A stretch of 64,000 bases of DNA from Pseudomonadales bacterium (GTDB lineage Bacteria; Pseudomonadota; Gammaproteobacteria; Pseudomonadales; Azotimanducaceae), in contig JAHCAL010000001.1 of NCBI GenBank assembly GCA_019634925.1, forward strand, positions 62,001-126,000, written 5' to 3'. Both the position numbers and the translations under genes were made by a program. Shown piece after piece: positions 10,381-19,474 of the stretch. Within the stretch, counting starts at the first letter, position 1, and the number at the start of each line of letters is the position of its first letter. Below the pieces are notes generated by a model. The model was not told the DNA's origin, searched no databases, and worked only from the letters and a program-made list of their open reading frames with translations.

Positions 10381-10803
10381 GTGCAGTCCGTGCACAGTGA
10401 TTTAGGTCGCGACGCCACCATCCGTCGCGTCGTGCTCGGCGCGATCCCCGACGTTCTCGCGATCTACCTGTTCGGCAGCGCGGCACGGGGCGACGCGCGA
10501 CCCAACAGCGATCTCGATATCGCCCTGCTGACGGCGCCCGGGGGAATCATCTCCGACACGCTCGGACTCATGGCTGACCTCGCCGGCGCGCTCGGGCGGG
10601 AGGTCGACCTGGTCGATCTGCGCCGCGCGAGCGACGTGCTGCGGATGCAGGTCTTGCGGGAGGGAAGCACGCTTTATGCAGCCAATCCGCACGAGGTGCT
10701 CGGCTGGGAAGCCGAGGCCATGACGCGCTATGGTCACTATCGGCGCGAAGTCCGGGACATCCTCGCGGACTTCGAGCAGACCGGTATCGGCTATCGTCGA
10801 TGA
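10381..10803 (+). CDS. mntA: MntA-type nucleotidyltransferase antitoxin
   Basis: A 140-residue minimal nucleotidyltransferase. The GSx10DxD motif (Gly32-Ser33, Asp44, Asp46, within [18 protein letters not shown]) defines the MNT fold. In characterised MntA/HepT pairs this protein adds AMP to the HEPN toxin and so inactivates it. Start uncertain: GTG at 10381 or GTG at 10390, neither with a clear ribosome site. Its TGA overlaps the hepT ATG (ATGA), so the pair is translationally coupled. Function assigned from family plus partner gene. Confidence 0.85.
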   Translation: MQSVHSDLGRDATIRRVVLGAIPDVLAIYLFGSAARGDARPNSDLDIALLTAPGGIISDTLGLMADLAGALGREVDLVDLRRASDVLRMQVLREGSTLYAANPHEVLGWEAEAMTRYGHYRREVRDILADFEQTGIGYRR

Positions 10804-11213
10804 ACGAGGTGGTCATCCAGAAGATCGTGTCGCTGCAGCGTTATGTGGCGCGCGCGCGTGACGCCTGGGAACGTGCCGGCGCCGCGCCGGCCGCGAACTT
10901 CGACCTGCACGATGCGGCGGTCCTGAACGTCATCCGCGCCTGCGAAACCGCGATCGATCTCGCCAACATGCTGATTCGCGGGCACAAGCTGGGCGTACCC
11001 GCGGAGTCTCGGGAATCGTTCGCCATTGCGGTCCGGGAGGGGCTGATTGGTCCCGAACTTGGCGAACGGCTGGCGCGCATGGTCGGATTCCGGAATGTAG
11101 CGGTGCACCAGTATCGGGAACTGGACAACCGGATACTCGAAGCGGTGATCACACGACATCTCGATGATCTGCTCGAATTTGCTGAAGTGGTGCGGCAGGC
11201 GGTGAAAGACTGA
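10800..11213 (+). CDS. hepT: HepT-type HEPN ribonuclease toxin
   Basis: A 137-residue DUF86/HEPN protein. The active-site signature R-x4-H-x-Y is complete: Arg98, His103 and Tyr105 in RNVAVHQY. Family knowledge: HEPN toxins of this type cleave RNA, and the Tyr is the residue AMPylated by MntA. Coupled to mntA by a 4-base overlap in antitoxin-first order. Located between rpoD and a tRNA gene, a common docking place for mobile accessory genes. Confidence 0.87.
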   Translation: MNEVVIQKIVSLQRYVARARDAWERAGAAPAANFDLHDAAVLNVIRACETAIDLANMLIRGHKLGVPAESRESFAIAVREGLIGPELGERLARMVGFRNVAVHQYRELDNRILEAVITRHLDDLLEFAEVVRQAVKD

Positions 11214-11242
11214 GGGCCTGCTCACGCCCCCAAACTTGCAAC

Positions 11243-11251
11243 TGCTAGAAT
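11243..11251 (+). promoter_or_regulatory. extended -10 promoter for the tRNA gene
   Basis: TGC plus TAGAAT (11243-11251) ends 10 bases before the tRNA 5' end. The stretch after it is GC-rich (CGCGCTCCC), resembling the discriminator of stringently controlled stable-RNA promoters. No good -35 is visible. Confidence 0.5.
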
Positions 11252-11261
11252 TCGCGCTCCC

Positions 11262-11338
11262 GGGCCTATAGCTCAATTGGTTAGAGCAGCGGACTCATAA
11301 TCCGTCGGTTGCAGGTTCAAGTCCTGCTGGGCCCACCA
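11262..11338 (+). tRNA. tRNA with CAU anticodon, probably tRNA-Ile2
   Basis: A full cloverleaf of 77 bases including the encoded CCA. The acceptor stem GGGCCTA pairs with TGGGCCC, the D-arm has AGCTCAATTGGTTAGAGC, and the T-arm is GCAGG-TTCAAGT-CCTGC. The anticodon loop is CTCATAA with anticodon CAT at 11296-11298. A CAU anticodon could be elongator Met, initiator Met or Ile2. The acceptor pairs C4-G69 and C5-G68 are the known positive determinants for TilS lysidine modification in E. coli tRNA-Ile2, which favours Ile (AUA). The 5' end pairs (G1-C72), which argues against initiator. Confidence 0.9.
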
Positions 11339-11348
11339 CTCGTCTCAA

Positions 11349-11384
11349 ATCGGATAATATCGGGTGTAATCGGGTATAAATCGG
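11349..11384. repeat. four ATCGG repeats phased at one helical turn before fic
   Basis: ATCGG occurs at 11349, 11359, 11369 and 11380, spacings of 10, 10 and 11 bases. A TATAAA that could be the fic -10 lies at 11375-11380, between the last two. Such same-face repeats are typical of a cooperative operator. It is read here as a control site for the Fic gene that starts 11 bases downstream. Confidence 0.5.
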
Positions 11385-11394
11385 ATGGCCGCCT

Positions 11395-12453
11395 ATGAGG
11401 GAGCCTGCCTTCTCCCTTACCCCTGATCTTGTAAAACTCGTCGCCGAGATCGACGAGTTCAAAGGACGTTGGGAAGCGTTGCAGACGCTATCGCCCGATC
11501 GGCTGAGCGCGCTGCGGAAGGTCGCCACCATCGAGAGCGTCGGCTCGTCCACCCGCATCGAGGGCGCCAAGCTCACCGATGCGGAGGTGGAAAAGCTGCT
11601 GGCCAATATCGACACCACATCGTTTCTGACGCGCGACGAGCAGGAGGTCGCGGGCTACGCGGAGGCGATGGACCTGGTGTTCGAGGCGCACGCCGATCTT
11701 CGCATCACCGAGAACCACATCCGCCAGCTTCACCAGACGCTGCTGCGCCATTCGTCGAAGGATGAACGCCATCGCGGTTCCTACAAGACGCTGCCCAACC
11801 ATGTGGTCGCGTTCGACGGAAACGGACGCGAGATCGGCGTCGTGTTCGAGACAGCGGCGCCCTTTGAAACGCCGCGCGCGATGGAGGAACTCGTCGCATG
11901 GACGAACAAGTCGATTGCCGAGGAAACGCACCATCCACTGTTCATCATCGCGATCTTCGTCGTAGTGTTCCTCGCGATACATCCGTTCCAGGACGGCAAT
12001 GGCCGGCTCTCGCGGGTGCTGACCACGCTGCTTCTGCTGCGGGCCGGGTATCTCTATGTGCCCTATGCCTCGCTCGAAAGCGTGGTCGAGGCGAACAAGG
12101 ACAGCTACTACAACGCGCTCCGCCGCACGCAGAGGACGCTCAAGGACGATGCGCCCGACTGGCTGCCATGGATGGGGTTCTTCCTGCGGGCGTTGAAAAA
12201 ACAAAAGGACACGCTGGCATTGCGCATCGAGCAGGCGCGCGCAACCGGCGGCGGCGAAGATGACACGAGCCTGCCCGAACTCTCCACGCGAATCATTGCG
12301 CTGTTGAGACAGCACGGACGGCAGACCGTTGTGCAACTCGCGCAGGGCACCGGCGCCAACCGCAACACACTCAAGCTACGCTTGCGAGAGCTTGTCGCGT
12401 CCGGTCGCATCCGGCGCCACGGCAAGGCCAGAGCGACATGGTATTCGCTGTGA
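11395..12453 (+). CDS. Fic family protein (class II AMPylase)
   Basis: A 352-residue Fic protein with the complete catalytic loop HPFQDGNGRLSR (His196 to Arg207). An N-terminal inhibitory motif is also present, S52-TRI-E56-G, which matches [ST]xxxE[GN] of self-inhibited class II Fic proteins. A winged-helix region occupies about residues 290-345. Family knowledge: such enzymes transfer AMP from ATP to hydroxyl side chains of target proteins, and Glu56 would block ATP until released. The gene begins 56 bases after the tRNA and is followed by a hairpin, so it looks like an independent cassette. The target is unknown. Confidence 0.92.
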   Translation: MREPAFSLTPDLVKLVAEIDEFKGRWEALQTLSPDRLSALRKVATIESVGSSTRIEGAKLTDAEVEKLLANIDTTSFLTRDEQEVAGYAEAMDLVFEAHADLRITENHIRQLHQTLLRHSSKDERHRGSYKTLPNHVVAFDGNGREIGVVFETAAPFETPRAMEELVAWTNKSIAEETHHPLFIIAIFVVVFLAIHPFQDGNGRLSRVLTTLLLLRAGYLYVPYASLESVVEANKDSYYNALRRTQRTLKDDAPDWLPWMGFFLRALKKQKDTLALRIEQARATGGGEDDTSLPELSTRIIALLRQHGRQTVVQLAQGTGANRNTLKLRLRELVASGRIRRHGKARATWYSL

Positions 12454-12456
12454 AGC

Positions 12457-12478
12457 CAGCGCCTTCGATCTGGCGCTG
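12457..12478 (+). terminator. hairpin downstream of fic
   Basis: CAGCGCC-TTCGATCT-GGCGCTG, a 7-bp stem with an 8-base loop, just after the fic stop. It is followed by TTCCCCC, not a strong U-run. Likely a terminator for fic; wecA converges from the other side. Confidence 0.5.
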
Positions 12479-12522
12479 TTCCCCCGGTAGTCGGCGAGTT
12501 TGAGGCCGGAGCCTCTCGCGAC

Positions 12523-12554
12523 GAAACTTCCGGGTCAGGAAACTTCCGGGTCAG
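12523..12554. repeat. 16-bp perfect tandem duplication
   Basis: GAAACTTCCGGGTCAG is present twice head-to-tail (12523-12538 and 12539-12554). The second copy runs into GTCAG-TGT-CTGAC (12550-12562), a small inverted repeat. It lies between convergent fic and wecA. It could be a slippage or insertion scar at the edge of the polysaccharide locus. Nothing else is seen in the 12479-12598 gap. Confidence 0.6.
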
Positions 12555-12598
12555 TGTCTGACGTCCGCGTGGAACGTCACCGGCATGCGACAGTCACG

Positions 12599-13687
12599 TC
12601 ACTCGCCGCGCTCACCCCGCGCGTAGCGCACCAGGCTCCTGCGGCGACCGCCGATCCAGCGCTGCAGCCGCCAGGCGCGGCGCGTGAGCAGGTATTGCAC
12701 GAAGCAGAGCACCAGCAGCGCGATGAACAGGATGCCGTCGTGCACGCCCGCGTGATGGGCGAGGATCCCGCACATGCCGACCATCAGCGAAATGCCGACC
12801 ATGACCGCGAACACCTCGCGATCGGTCAGCCCCGCCCTCTGCAGGATGTGATGGAAGTGCTCGCGGTCGGCAGACATCGGGTTCTGTCCACGCGACAGCC
12901 GGCGGAAGAACGCGATGAAGAAATCGAAGATCGGCACTGCCGCGATCCAGAGTGCCGCGACCGGTGAAATGACTTCATCGGGACCGGTGGACAGGCGCAG
13001 CCCCAGCCAGACCACGATGAAGCCGAGCAACGTCGACCCGGCATCGCCCATGAAGGTGCGCACCGGGCGATTGACCTGCGCGGGGATGTTGAAGATCAGG
13101 AACGCCATCAGCACCGCGATCGAGATGGCCGCAAGCGTCAGACCCGCATTGCTGTTGAACAGCATGGCCGCGAGCGCGGCACAGAGTATCGCCGATAGCG
13201 CGACGCCACCGGCCAGACCGTCCATCCCGTCAAGGAAGTTGAAGGCATTGATGACGCAGACCACCACCAGCAGCGTAAACGGGATTGCCAGCGGGCCGAG
13301 CGGTACGTCGCCCAGGAAGAAGATGTTGCCGAGGTCCCGCGTCACGAGCCCGGCGCCGAGGCAGAGGATCAGCGCGGCGGTGGCCTGCGCGAGCAGACGC
13401 ACCCTAGGCGCCACGTCGAACCGGTCGTCGATCGCGCCCACGACCACCAGCAGGCCTGCGGCAACCAGGAAGGGCACGAGTCCATACGGAGGCGGCTCCA
13501 CCAGGGGCAGCGCCACGACGATGCCAAGAAACATGCAGATTCCCCCGATCAGGGGGACGATACCCTGGTGCAGCTTGCGCCCACCGGGCCGGTCGACGAG
13601 ACCAATGGCATCGGCCACCGGTCGCAATACGAGGATACACATGACAGTCACCATGAACGCGATGACCGCGGCATCTACTCGAGACAT
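12599..13687 (-). CDS. wecA: WecA-like undecaprenyl-phosphate GlcNAc-1-phosphate transferase
   Basis: A 362-residue polytopic inner-membrane protein of the MraY/WecA family. It has about ten hydrophobic segments, the FNFLDGMDGLAGG motif with catalytic Asp pair, and the cytoplasmic DREHFHH loop specific for GlcNAc-type transferases. It transfers a HexNAc-1-phosphate (GlcNAc in known WecA) to undecaprenyl phosphate, the first step of the polysaccharide made by the locus. The ATG at 13687 is preferred over the adjacent upstream GTG because AAGGG lies at a better distance. It is divergent from the heparinase-like gene. Confidence 0.9.
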   Translation of the reverse strand: MSRVDAAVIAFMVTVMCILVLRPVADAIGLVDRPGGRKLHQGIVPLIGGICMFLGIVVALPLVEPPPYGLVPFLVAAGLLVVVGAIDDRFDVAPRVRLLAQATAALILCLGAGLVTRDLGNIFFLGDVPLGPLAIPFTLLVVVCVINAFNFLDGMDGLAGGVALSAILCAALAAMLFNSNAGLTLAAISIAVLMAFLIFNIPAQVNRPVRTFMGDAGSTLLGFIVVWLGLRLSTGPDEVISPVAALWIAAVPIFDFFIAFFRRLSRGQNPMSADREHFHHILQRAGLTDREVFAVMVGISLMVGMCGILAHHAGVHDGILFIALLVLCFVQYLLTRRAWRLQRWIGGRRRSLVRYARGERGE

Positions 13688-13856
13688 CACTACACCCTTG
13701 TTTCCAGGGCGTTCCGTGCCCTGATCGTTCTTATTCTAGTCGGTGGTGCCCGGACTGCTCTGTGACTGGGTTCCGCAACCGACCGAGCGGAAGGATAAAC
13801 CAAACCGAGGCCTCAACAAACCGAAACCATACGGAGTCAACTCCTCGACCGTCGAC

Positions 13857-13862
13857 TATAAT
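13857..13862 (+). promoter_or_regulatory. -10 box for the polysaccharide operon
   Basis: A consensus TATAAT 26 bases before the first ATG of the operon, in the wecA-divergent gap. The -35 position has no good match, so an activator may be needed. No JUMPstart/ops element was found in the gap (13691-13888). The gap is otherwise relatively A-rich and without a gene. Confidence 0.45.
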
Positions 13863-13888
13863 TCGCGGCGCGCCGCCAATGCTCGTTC

Positions 13889-15589
13889 ATGGCCGGATGG
13901 CGCACCATGGATGAGGCGGGTGTTGCAGAAAGGGATGCGATGCAACCGGGCGCGATAGCTCGATACTGGCACACCGTGCGCCATCTAAAGGCGCGCCAGG
14001 TCTGGGGGCGCCTGTGGTTTCGAATGGTGGTGCCACGGCCTGACCTGCGGGATGCGCCTGCGCTTCGTTCGATCGAGGGCGCGTGGAGCGCACCGGCGAA
14101 ACGCGAGCCCAGACTGGCCGGACCGACCGAGTTCCACCTGCTGAACGAATCCGGTGAATTGAATGAGTTGGGATGGGATGGCCCGGCACGAGACAAGCTG
14201 TGGCGCTACAACCAGCACTATTTCGATGATCTGAATTCCATCGGCGCCGAGGCACGGGCGAGCTGGCATCGTGATCTGCTGCCGCGATGGATTGCGGAAA
14301 ATCCCCCCGGTTCGGGATCCGGCTGGGAACCGTACCCAACGTCGCTGCGCATCGTGAACTGGATCAAGTGGAGCCTTGGCGGCAACGCACTGACCGGCGC
14401 CTGCATACATAGTCTCGCGGTCCAGGTGCGCTGGCTCGCAGCTCGTCTTGAGCACCATCTTCTCGGAAACCATCTGTTTGCCAACGCGAAGGCGCTGATT
14501 TTTGCCGGCCTGTACTTTACGGGCCCGGAAGCGTCGCGATGGCTCGAGCGTGGCCTTCGAATCGTCGCGGAAGAGTTGCCCGAACAGGTTCTAGCCGATG
14601 GCGGCAACTTCGAGCGTAGCACCATGTACCATGCGCTCTTCTTCGAGGACCTGCTGGATCTGATCAATGCGACGCGAGCGTGGCCGCAGATGATCCCCGC
14701 AGAACGACTGACTGGCTGGGCCGAGGTTGCATGTCGGATGCGTGCATGGCTACGAGGCATGTGTCATCCAGACGGCCAGATTGCCTTGTTCAACGATGCA
14801 GCGTTCGACGTAGCGCCCGCGCCGCAGGCACTATTCGACTATGCGGACAGGCTGGGTCTGCAACCCGATGTACGGAGTGAATCGAATGGCCCGGACCCCC
14901 GCGCAGCGCACTGGCCGGAGAGTGGCTATCTACGCCTCGAGACCAGCAACATCGTCGCGTTTCTCGACGTGGCTCCCGTAGGCCCCGACTACCTGCCAGG
15001 GCATGCACACGCGGATACGTTGTCCTTCGAGATGTCGTGCGCTGGGCGCCGGGTGATCGTCAATGGCGGCACCTCACGGTACGGTACTGGCCCGGAGCGC
15101 GCACGCGAGCGAGCGACGCGAGTCCACAGCACGGTCGAGGTGGATGGCGAGGATTCTTCGGAGGTCTGGAGCGGATTCCGCGTGGCGCGGCGTGCGTATC
15201 CGTTCGATCTCGTCATCGATCGCTCGTCCAGCGCGATTCGCGTCTGCTGTTCGCACGACGGATACCGCAGATTGCCCGGGCGACCTGTCCACCGCAGGTG
15301 CTGGCATCTGAAGGCAGGTGATCTCGAGGTCCTGGACGAAGTCGCTGGCGATCACGGCCAGGGCATCGCCCGCTTTCTGCTCCACCCCGAATGCACAATC
15401 GATGCCTTCGACGATCGATCGTTCGCGGTTCGCGCGGGGGGGGTCGACCTCCTGCGAATGGAAGTTCACACCGGGCGGGCCCATGTGGAACCGGCACATT
15501 ACGCTCCGCGCTTCGGGGAGGTGCTGCCCACCCGATGCATTGCGGTCACGCTCGACGAAGGACGTGGTCGTGTAAGGTTCCGCTGGTGA
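13889..15589 (+). CDS. heparinase II/III family protein of the polysaccharide locus
   Basis: A 566-residue protein of the heparinase II/III-like (alginate-lyase-like) family. The N-terminal half (about 100-330) is an alpha-helical toroid: WRYNQHYFDDLN, GWEPYPTSLRIVNWIKW, LLGNHLFANAKALIFAG, GNFERSTMYHALFFED. The C-terminal beta part has the family hallmark GHAHADTLSFE followed by VIVNGGTSRYG. Family members are polyuronide lyases, but those within O-antigen or capsule clusters have no settled role and may trim or edit the product. No signal peptide is evident. The start may be ATG 13889, 13907 or 13940. It is first in a tight run with the glycosyltransferase and wecB. Confidence 0.82.
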   Translation: MAGWRTMDEAGVAERDAMQPGAIARYWHTVRHLKARQVWGRLWFRMVVPRPDLRDAPALRSIEGAWSAPAKREPRLAGPTEFHLLNESGELNELGWDGPARDKLWRYNQHYFDDLNSIGAEARASWHRDLLPRWIAENPPGSGSGWEPYPTSLRIVNWIKWSLGGNALTGACIHSLAVQVRWLAARLEHHLLGNHLFANAKALIFAGLYFTGPEASRWLERGLRIVAEELPEQVLADGGNFERSTMYHALFFEDLLDLINATRAWPQMIPAERLTGWAEVACRMRAWLRGMCHPDGQIALFNDAAFDVAPAPQALFDYADRLGLQPDVRSESNGPDPRAAHWPESGYLRLETSNIVAFLDVAPVGPDYLPGHAHADTLSFEMSCAGRRVIVNGGTSRYGTGPERARERATRVHSTVEVDGEDSSEVWSGFRVARRAYPFDLVIDRSSSAIRVCCSHDGYRRLPGRPVHRRCWHLKAGDLEVLDEVAGDHGQGIARFLLHPECTIDAFDDRSFAVRAGGVDLLRMEVHTGRAHVEPAHYAPRFGEVLPTRCIAVTLDEGRGRVRFRW

Positions 15590-15593
15590 CACC

Positions 15594-16823
15594 ATGCATC
15601 TGCTGTTCCTGACCGACAATTTTCCGCCGGAAGTCAACGCGCCGGCAAGCCGCACTCATGAGCATTGCCGTGCCTGGGTGGCATCCGGGCTGCGGGTGAC
15701 CGTAATTACCAGTGCTCCAAACTTTCCCACCGGAAAGGTCTTTCCGGGATATCGCAACCGACTGTGGCAGGCGGAGGAAATCGACGGTATTCGAGTGATC
15801 CGCGTGTGGACCTATATCACGGCCAACGAGGGGTTCGTGCGCCGGATTGCGGACTACGTCAGCTTCATGGTGGCCGCGACGATGGCGGCGCTCTTCGTGC
15901 GAAAGGTGGACGTCATCATCGGCACATCACCGCAGTTCTTCACTGCGGTCGCGGCGCGGATGGTGAGTACGCTAAAGCAGCGACCCTGGATCTTCGAGCT
16001 GCGGGATCTCTGGCCGGAATCGATCAAGGCGGTCGGCGCAATGCGCGAGTCGCTCGCGTTGCGCTGGCTCGAGCGACTCGAACTGGCACTATACCGCCAC
16101 GCGAACCGGATCGTGGCAGTCACGCATACCTTCCGAGAGGACCTTGCCCGGCGTGGAATCCCGAGCGACAAGATCGACGTCATCACCAACGGCGTCGATT
16201 CAGAAGGATTCAGTCCGCGGGAAAGAGATCCCGAGCTTGCACGATCGCTCGGCCTCGATGGCTGCTTCGTGGCCGGATACATCGGCACGCACGGACTCGC
16301 GCATGGCTTGCGCACACTGCTGGACGCTGCCGAACGGCTACGAGAGGAATCGGATGGCGAATCGATCCGGCTGGTGTTGCTCGGAAATGGTGCCGAGAAA
16401 GGGGCGCTGGTTGCGGAAGCCGGGCAGCGTGGACTCGACAATGTGGTCTTCCTCGACTCGGTTCCCAAGGCAGAGGTGGCGCGTTACTGGGCACTGCTGG
16501 ATGTGGCTATCATTCACCTGAGGAAGACCGAGCTATTCACTTCGGTCATTCCATCGAAGCTCTTCGAGTGTATGGGTATGGGTATCCCGGTACTGCACGG
16601 CGTAGCGGGCGAGTCGGCGGAGATCGTCCGTCGCGAAGACGTGGGCGAAGTGTTCGAGTCGGAGGACGCCGAGGCGCTGGTCACTGGTCTACTTCGCATG
16701 CGACGTGACGCGTCGTTGCGCGCTCGGTATGCGATGAACGGACCGCGCGCTGCGCGGCACTATGACCGTAAGGTGCTGGCAGACAACATGCTCGAAGTGA
16801 TCCGGGCAACGGGAGGCCGATGA
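15594..16823 (+). CDS. WbuB-like GT4 glycosyltransferase
   Basis: A 409-residue GT-B fold, GT4-family glycosyltransferase. The N-terminal [19 protein letters not shown] and [11 protein letters not shown] match WbuB-type (N-acetyl-L-fucosamine transferase-like) proteins. The C-terminal donor domain carries [15 protein letters not shown] and ending E-x7-E region [17 protein letters not shown]. It starts 4 bases after the heparinase-like gene and overlaps wecB by ATGA, so it is in the same operon. It likely adds the second sugar to the lipid-linked HexNAc. The donor sugar is not readable from sequence. Confidence 0.87.
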   Translation: MHLLFLTDNFPPEVNAPASRTHEHCRAWVASGLRVTVITSAPNFPTGKVFPGYRNRLWQAEEIDGIRVIRVWTYITANEGFVRRIADYVSFMVAATMAALFVRKVDVIIGTSPQFFTAVAARMVSTLKQRPWIFELRDLWPESIKAVGAMRESLALRWLERLELALYRHANRIVAVTHTFREDLARRGIPSDKIDVITNGVDSEGFSPRERDPELARSLGLDGCFVAGYIGTHGLAHGLRTLLDAAERLREESDGESIRLVLLGNGAEKGALVAEAGQRGLDNVVFLDSVPKAEVARYWALLDVAIIHLRKTELFTSVIPSKLFECMGMGIPVLHGVAGESAEIVRREDVGEVFESEDAEALVTGLLRMRRDASLRARYAMNGPRAARHYDRKVLADNMLEVIRATGGR

Positions 16824-17968
16824 GCAGTACTAGAAAGAAGATCATGCTGGTGTTCGGTACGCGCCCGGAGGCGATCAAAATGGCGCCCCTATATCATGCG
16901 CTGGCCGACGCGATCGATGAGTTCGAGACCCAGGTCTGTGTGACCGCCCAGCATCGTGAGATGTTGGATCAGGTGCTGAGAGTGTTCGAGATCGAACCTG
17001 ACATAGACTTGAATCTGATGAAGGCTGGCCAGGACCTATTCGACGTGACCTCCGCGGTGCTCCTCGGCATGCGGGATGTGCTGCGCACGCACCGGCCCGA
17101 TGCTCTGCTTGTGCACGGAGATACGACCACTACGTTTGCAGCCGCGACGGCGGGATTTTACGCCGGCGTTCCCGTCGGACATGTAGAAGCGGGGCTGCGG
17201 ACTCACGACATACTTGCTCCGTTTCCCGAGGAATTCAATCGCCGAGTAGCGAGTATCGTCACGCGATGGCACTTTGCGCCGACCGCCTGCAGTCGGCAGA
17301 ACCTGCTGGCCGAAAGTGTTCCTGCTTCGCAGATTGAAGTGACTGGTAACACGGTGATCGATGCGCTCTTCTGGGTATTGCGCCGCATAGATGCGAGCAC
17401 TGTCCGGCAGGAGACCCTAACCGAGTTCCTGAATGCGCGGCTTGGCTTCCCCTGGCAGAACGAAAGGTTCGTACTCATCACAGGCCATAGACGCGAGAAC
17501 TTCGGTGAGGGATTCCTGCAGATCTGCAGCGCATTGAAGGAATTGGCGATCGCGCATCGGGACACGCGATTCGTGTATCCAGTTCACCTCAACCCGAACG
17601 TGCAGGAGCCGGTCCGGCGCATGCTTGGCGATCAGCGTAACGTACACCTGATCGAACCTCTCGACTACGAGCCATTTGTCTACCTGCTCCGCAAGAGCCA
17701 CCTGGTGCTCACCGATAGTGGTGGCATCCAGGAGGAAGCCCCGAGCCTCGGCAAGCCCGTGTTGGTCATGCGCGATGTCACGGAGCGCCCCGAGGCCGTG
17801 GAAGCGGGAACTGTGCGACTGGTCGGCGCGAATCGCGAACAGATAGTCGCGCATGTCACAGAGCTACTGAGCGACCAGGCGAGTTATCTGGCGATGTCCC
17901 GCACGCACAATCCGTACGGTGATGGACGGGCATGCGAACGCATACTGCAAGCGCTGCGCAATCTATGA
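16820..17968 (+). CDS. wecB: UDP-N-acetylglucosamine 2-epimerase (non-hydrolysing)
   Basis: A 382-residue enzyme that interconverts UDP-GlcNAc and UDP-ManNAc. Hallmarks are [13 protein letters not shown] at the N-terminus, [10 protein letters not shown] in the middle, and [12 protein letters not shown] with [15 protein letters not shown] near the C-terminus. Its ATG overlaps the stop of the preceding glycosyltransferase gene. Together with wecC it gives UDP-ManNAcA, so the polymer probably contains ManNAc or its uronic acid. Confidence 0.97.
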   Translation: MSSTRKKIMLVFGTRPEAIKMAPLYHALADAIDEFETQVCVTAQHREMLDQVLRVFEIEPDIDLNLMKAGQDLFDVTSAVLLGMRDVLRTHRPDALLVHGDTTTTFAAATAGFYAGVPVGHVEAGLRTHDILAPFPEEFNRRVASIVTRWHFAPTACSRQNLLAESVPASQIEVTGNTVIDALFWVLRRIDASTVRQETLTEFLNARLGFPWQNERFVLITGHRRENFGEGFLQICSALKELAIAHRDTRFVYPVHLNPNVQEPVRRMLGDQRNVHLIEPLDYEPFVYLLRKSHLVLTDSGGIQEEAPSLGKPVLVMRDVTERPEAVEAGTVRLVGANREQIVAHVTELLSDQASYLAMSRTHNPYGDGRACERILQALRNL

Positions 17969-18001
17969 GTTGCTCCGCCGGTCCCGAGCAAGGAAGCTAA
18001 G

Positions 18002-19264
18002 ATGCCAAGAAGTGAATTCAAGAAGATATCCGTGATCGGGCTCGGCTACATCGGCCTGCCAACCGCAGCGATGTTCGCATCGCGCAAGATTCGCGTCGTA
18101 GGCGTGGATGTGAATGAACGTGCTGTCGAGACGATAAACCGTGGTGAGATACATATCGTCGAGCCGGACCTGGATATCGCCGTTCATGCGGCAGTAACTG
18201 AGGGCTACCTCAGAGCCACCACTGCAGCCGAACCCGCCGAAGCTTTCCTGATTGCAGTCCCCACGCCCTTCAAGGGCGATGATCACGAGCCGGATCTCAG
18301 CTTCATCGAAGCGGCTGCGAGATCGATTGCGCCAGTTCTCGCGTCGGGCAATCTGGTTGTTCTGGAGTCGACTTCGCCTGTAGGCGCAACGGAACAACTG
18401 GCCGCATGGCTTGCGCATGCACGTCCGGACCTTACCTTTCCACAAACGCACGGTGATGCTTCGGATATCCGCATCGCACACTGCCCGGAGCGGGTGTTGC
18501 CCGGCAGGGTGATGCAGGAGCTAATCTCCAATGATCGCGTGATAGGTGGGCTTACCGATCGCTGTTCTGAAATGGCGGTGAGGCTATACCGCGCCTTCGT
18601 AAAGGGCGAGTGTGTGGTGACCAACGCTCGCACCGCTGAAATGGCTAAGCTTACTGAAAACAGCTTCAGGGATGTGAACATAGCGTTTGCCAATGAGCTG
18701 TCGATCATATGCGAAAAGCTTGATATCGACGTTTGGGAGCTGATCTCGCTAGCGAACCGGCATCCGCGCGTGAACATATTGCAACCTGGACCCGGAGTGG
18801 GTGGGCACTGTATTGCTGTGGACCCTTGGTTCATAGTTTCAAAAACTCCTGAGGAAGCCAAGCTGATTCGATCCGCGAGGCTCGTCAATGAGGCGAAGTT
18901 GGCTTGGACGATAGAGTCCATCCAGCGTCTAATTCGACGGTACTGCTCACAATCCCCGAGCGCGAAGGAGCGAAAGCCAACAATAGTTTTGTATGGCTTG
19001 ACGTTCAAAGCCAACGTCGATGATCTCAGGGAAAGCCCCGCGATCACGGTCGCAGAAACATTGCTGAACAATGCGTCAATTCGCGTCCAAGTGGTTGAGC
19101 CCCACATTGATATGCTCCCCGCGTCACTGTTAGGAGCAGAGCTGATTGATATCGGAATGTCCGAATCCGCAGACCTGCATGTGCTGTTAGTGGATCATGC
19201 GTCGTTTGCTAACGCGAAGCCGAAAAGCGAGTGGCTCCTCGACTTCCGCGGAGCTTGGCGTTAG
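18002..19264 (+). CDS. wecC: UDP-N-acetyl-D-mannosamine dehydrogenase
   Basis: A 420-residue nucleotide-sugar dehydrogenase that oxidises UDP-ManNAc to UDP-ManNAcA with 2 NAD+. GLGYIGLP is the NAD-binding motif. CPERVLPG and TENSFRDVNIAFANEL are family markers, and GPGVGGHCIAVDPW holds the catalytic Cys. GLTFKANVDDLRESPA marks the C-terminal UDP-binding domain. It follows wecB by 33 bases. The 210-base gap after it (19265-19474) is AT-rich and shows no gene. Confidence 0.96.
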   Translation: MPRSEFKKISVIGLGYIGLPTAAMFASRKIRVVGVDVNERAVETINRGEIHIVEPDLDIAVHAAVTEGYLRATTAAEPAEAFLIAVPTPFKGDDHEPDLSFIEAAARSIAPVLASGNLVVLESTSPVGATEQLAAWLAHARPDLTFPQTHGDASDIRIAHCPERVLPGRVMQELISNDRVIGGLTDRCSEMAVRLYRAFVKGECVVTNARTAEMAKLTENSFRDVNIAFANELSIICEKLDIDVWELISLANRHPRVNILQPGPGVGGHCIAVDPWFIVSKTPEEAKLIRSARLVNEAKLAWTIESIQRLIRRYCSQSPSAKERKPTIVLYGLTFKANVDDLRESPAITVAETLLNNASIRVQVVEPHIDMLPASLLGAELIDIGMSESADLHVLLVDHASFANAKPKSEWLLDFRGAWR

Positions 19265-19474
19265 CTGAGCAACGTAAGCAATAGTGAGGTGAATGGGGCT
19301 TTGATGCATGCAGGAGCCATAGGAATCGGAGTTTCTTGATGATTCTTAGAACGAGCGACAATCATTTTTCATTCCGAAAGAGCTTTTGGTCAGGCGAAAA
19401 GTTTGCGTCACTTTAACTGCATGCTTGGACTTTGCAGCGTCGTTATTTTCGCGAAAGATGGGGTTTGAAGGAGT

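Noticed and set aside
15436..15443. Run of eight G in the heparinase-like gene as a phase-variation tract
   Set aside because: The frame is intact and eight G is short in this GC-rich sequence; there is no second evidence of switching.
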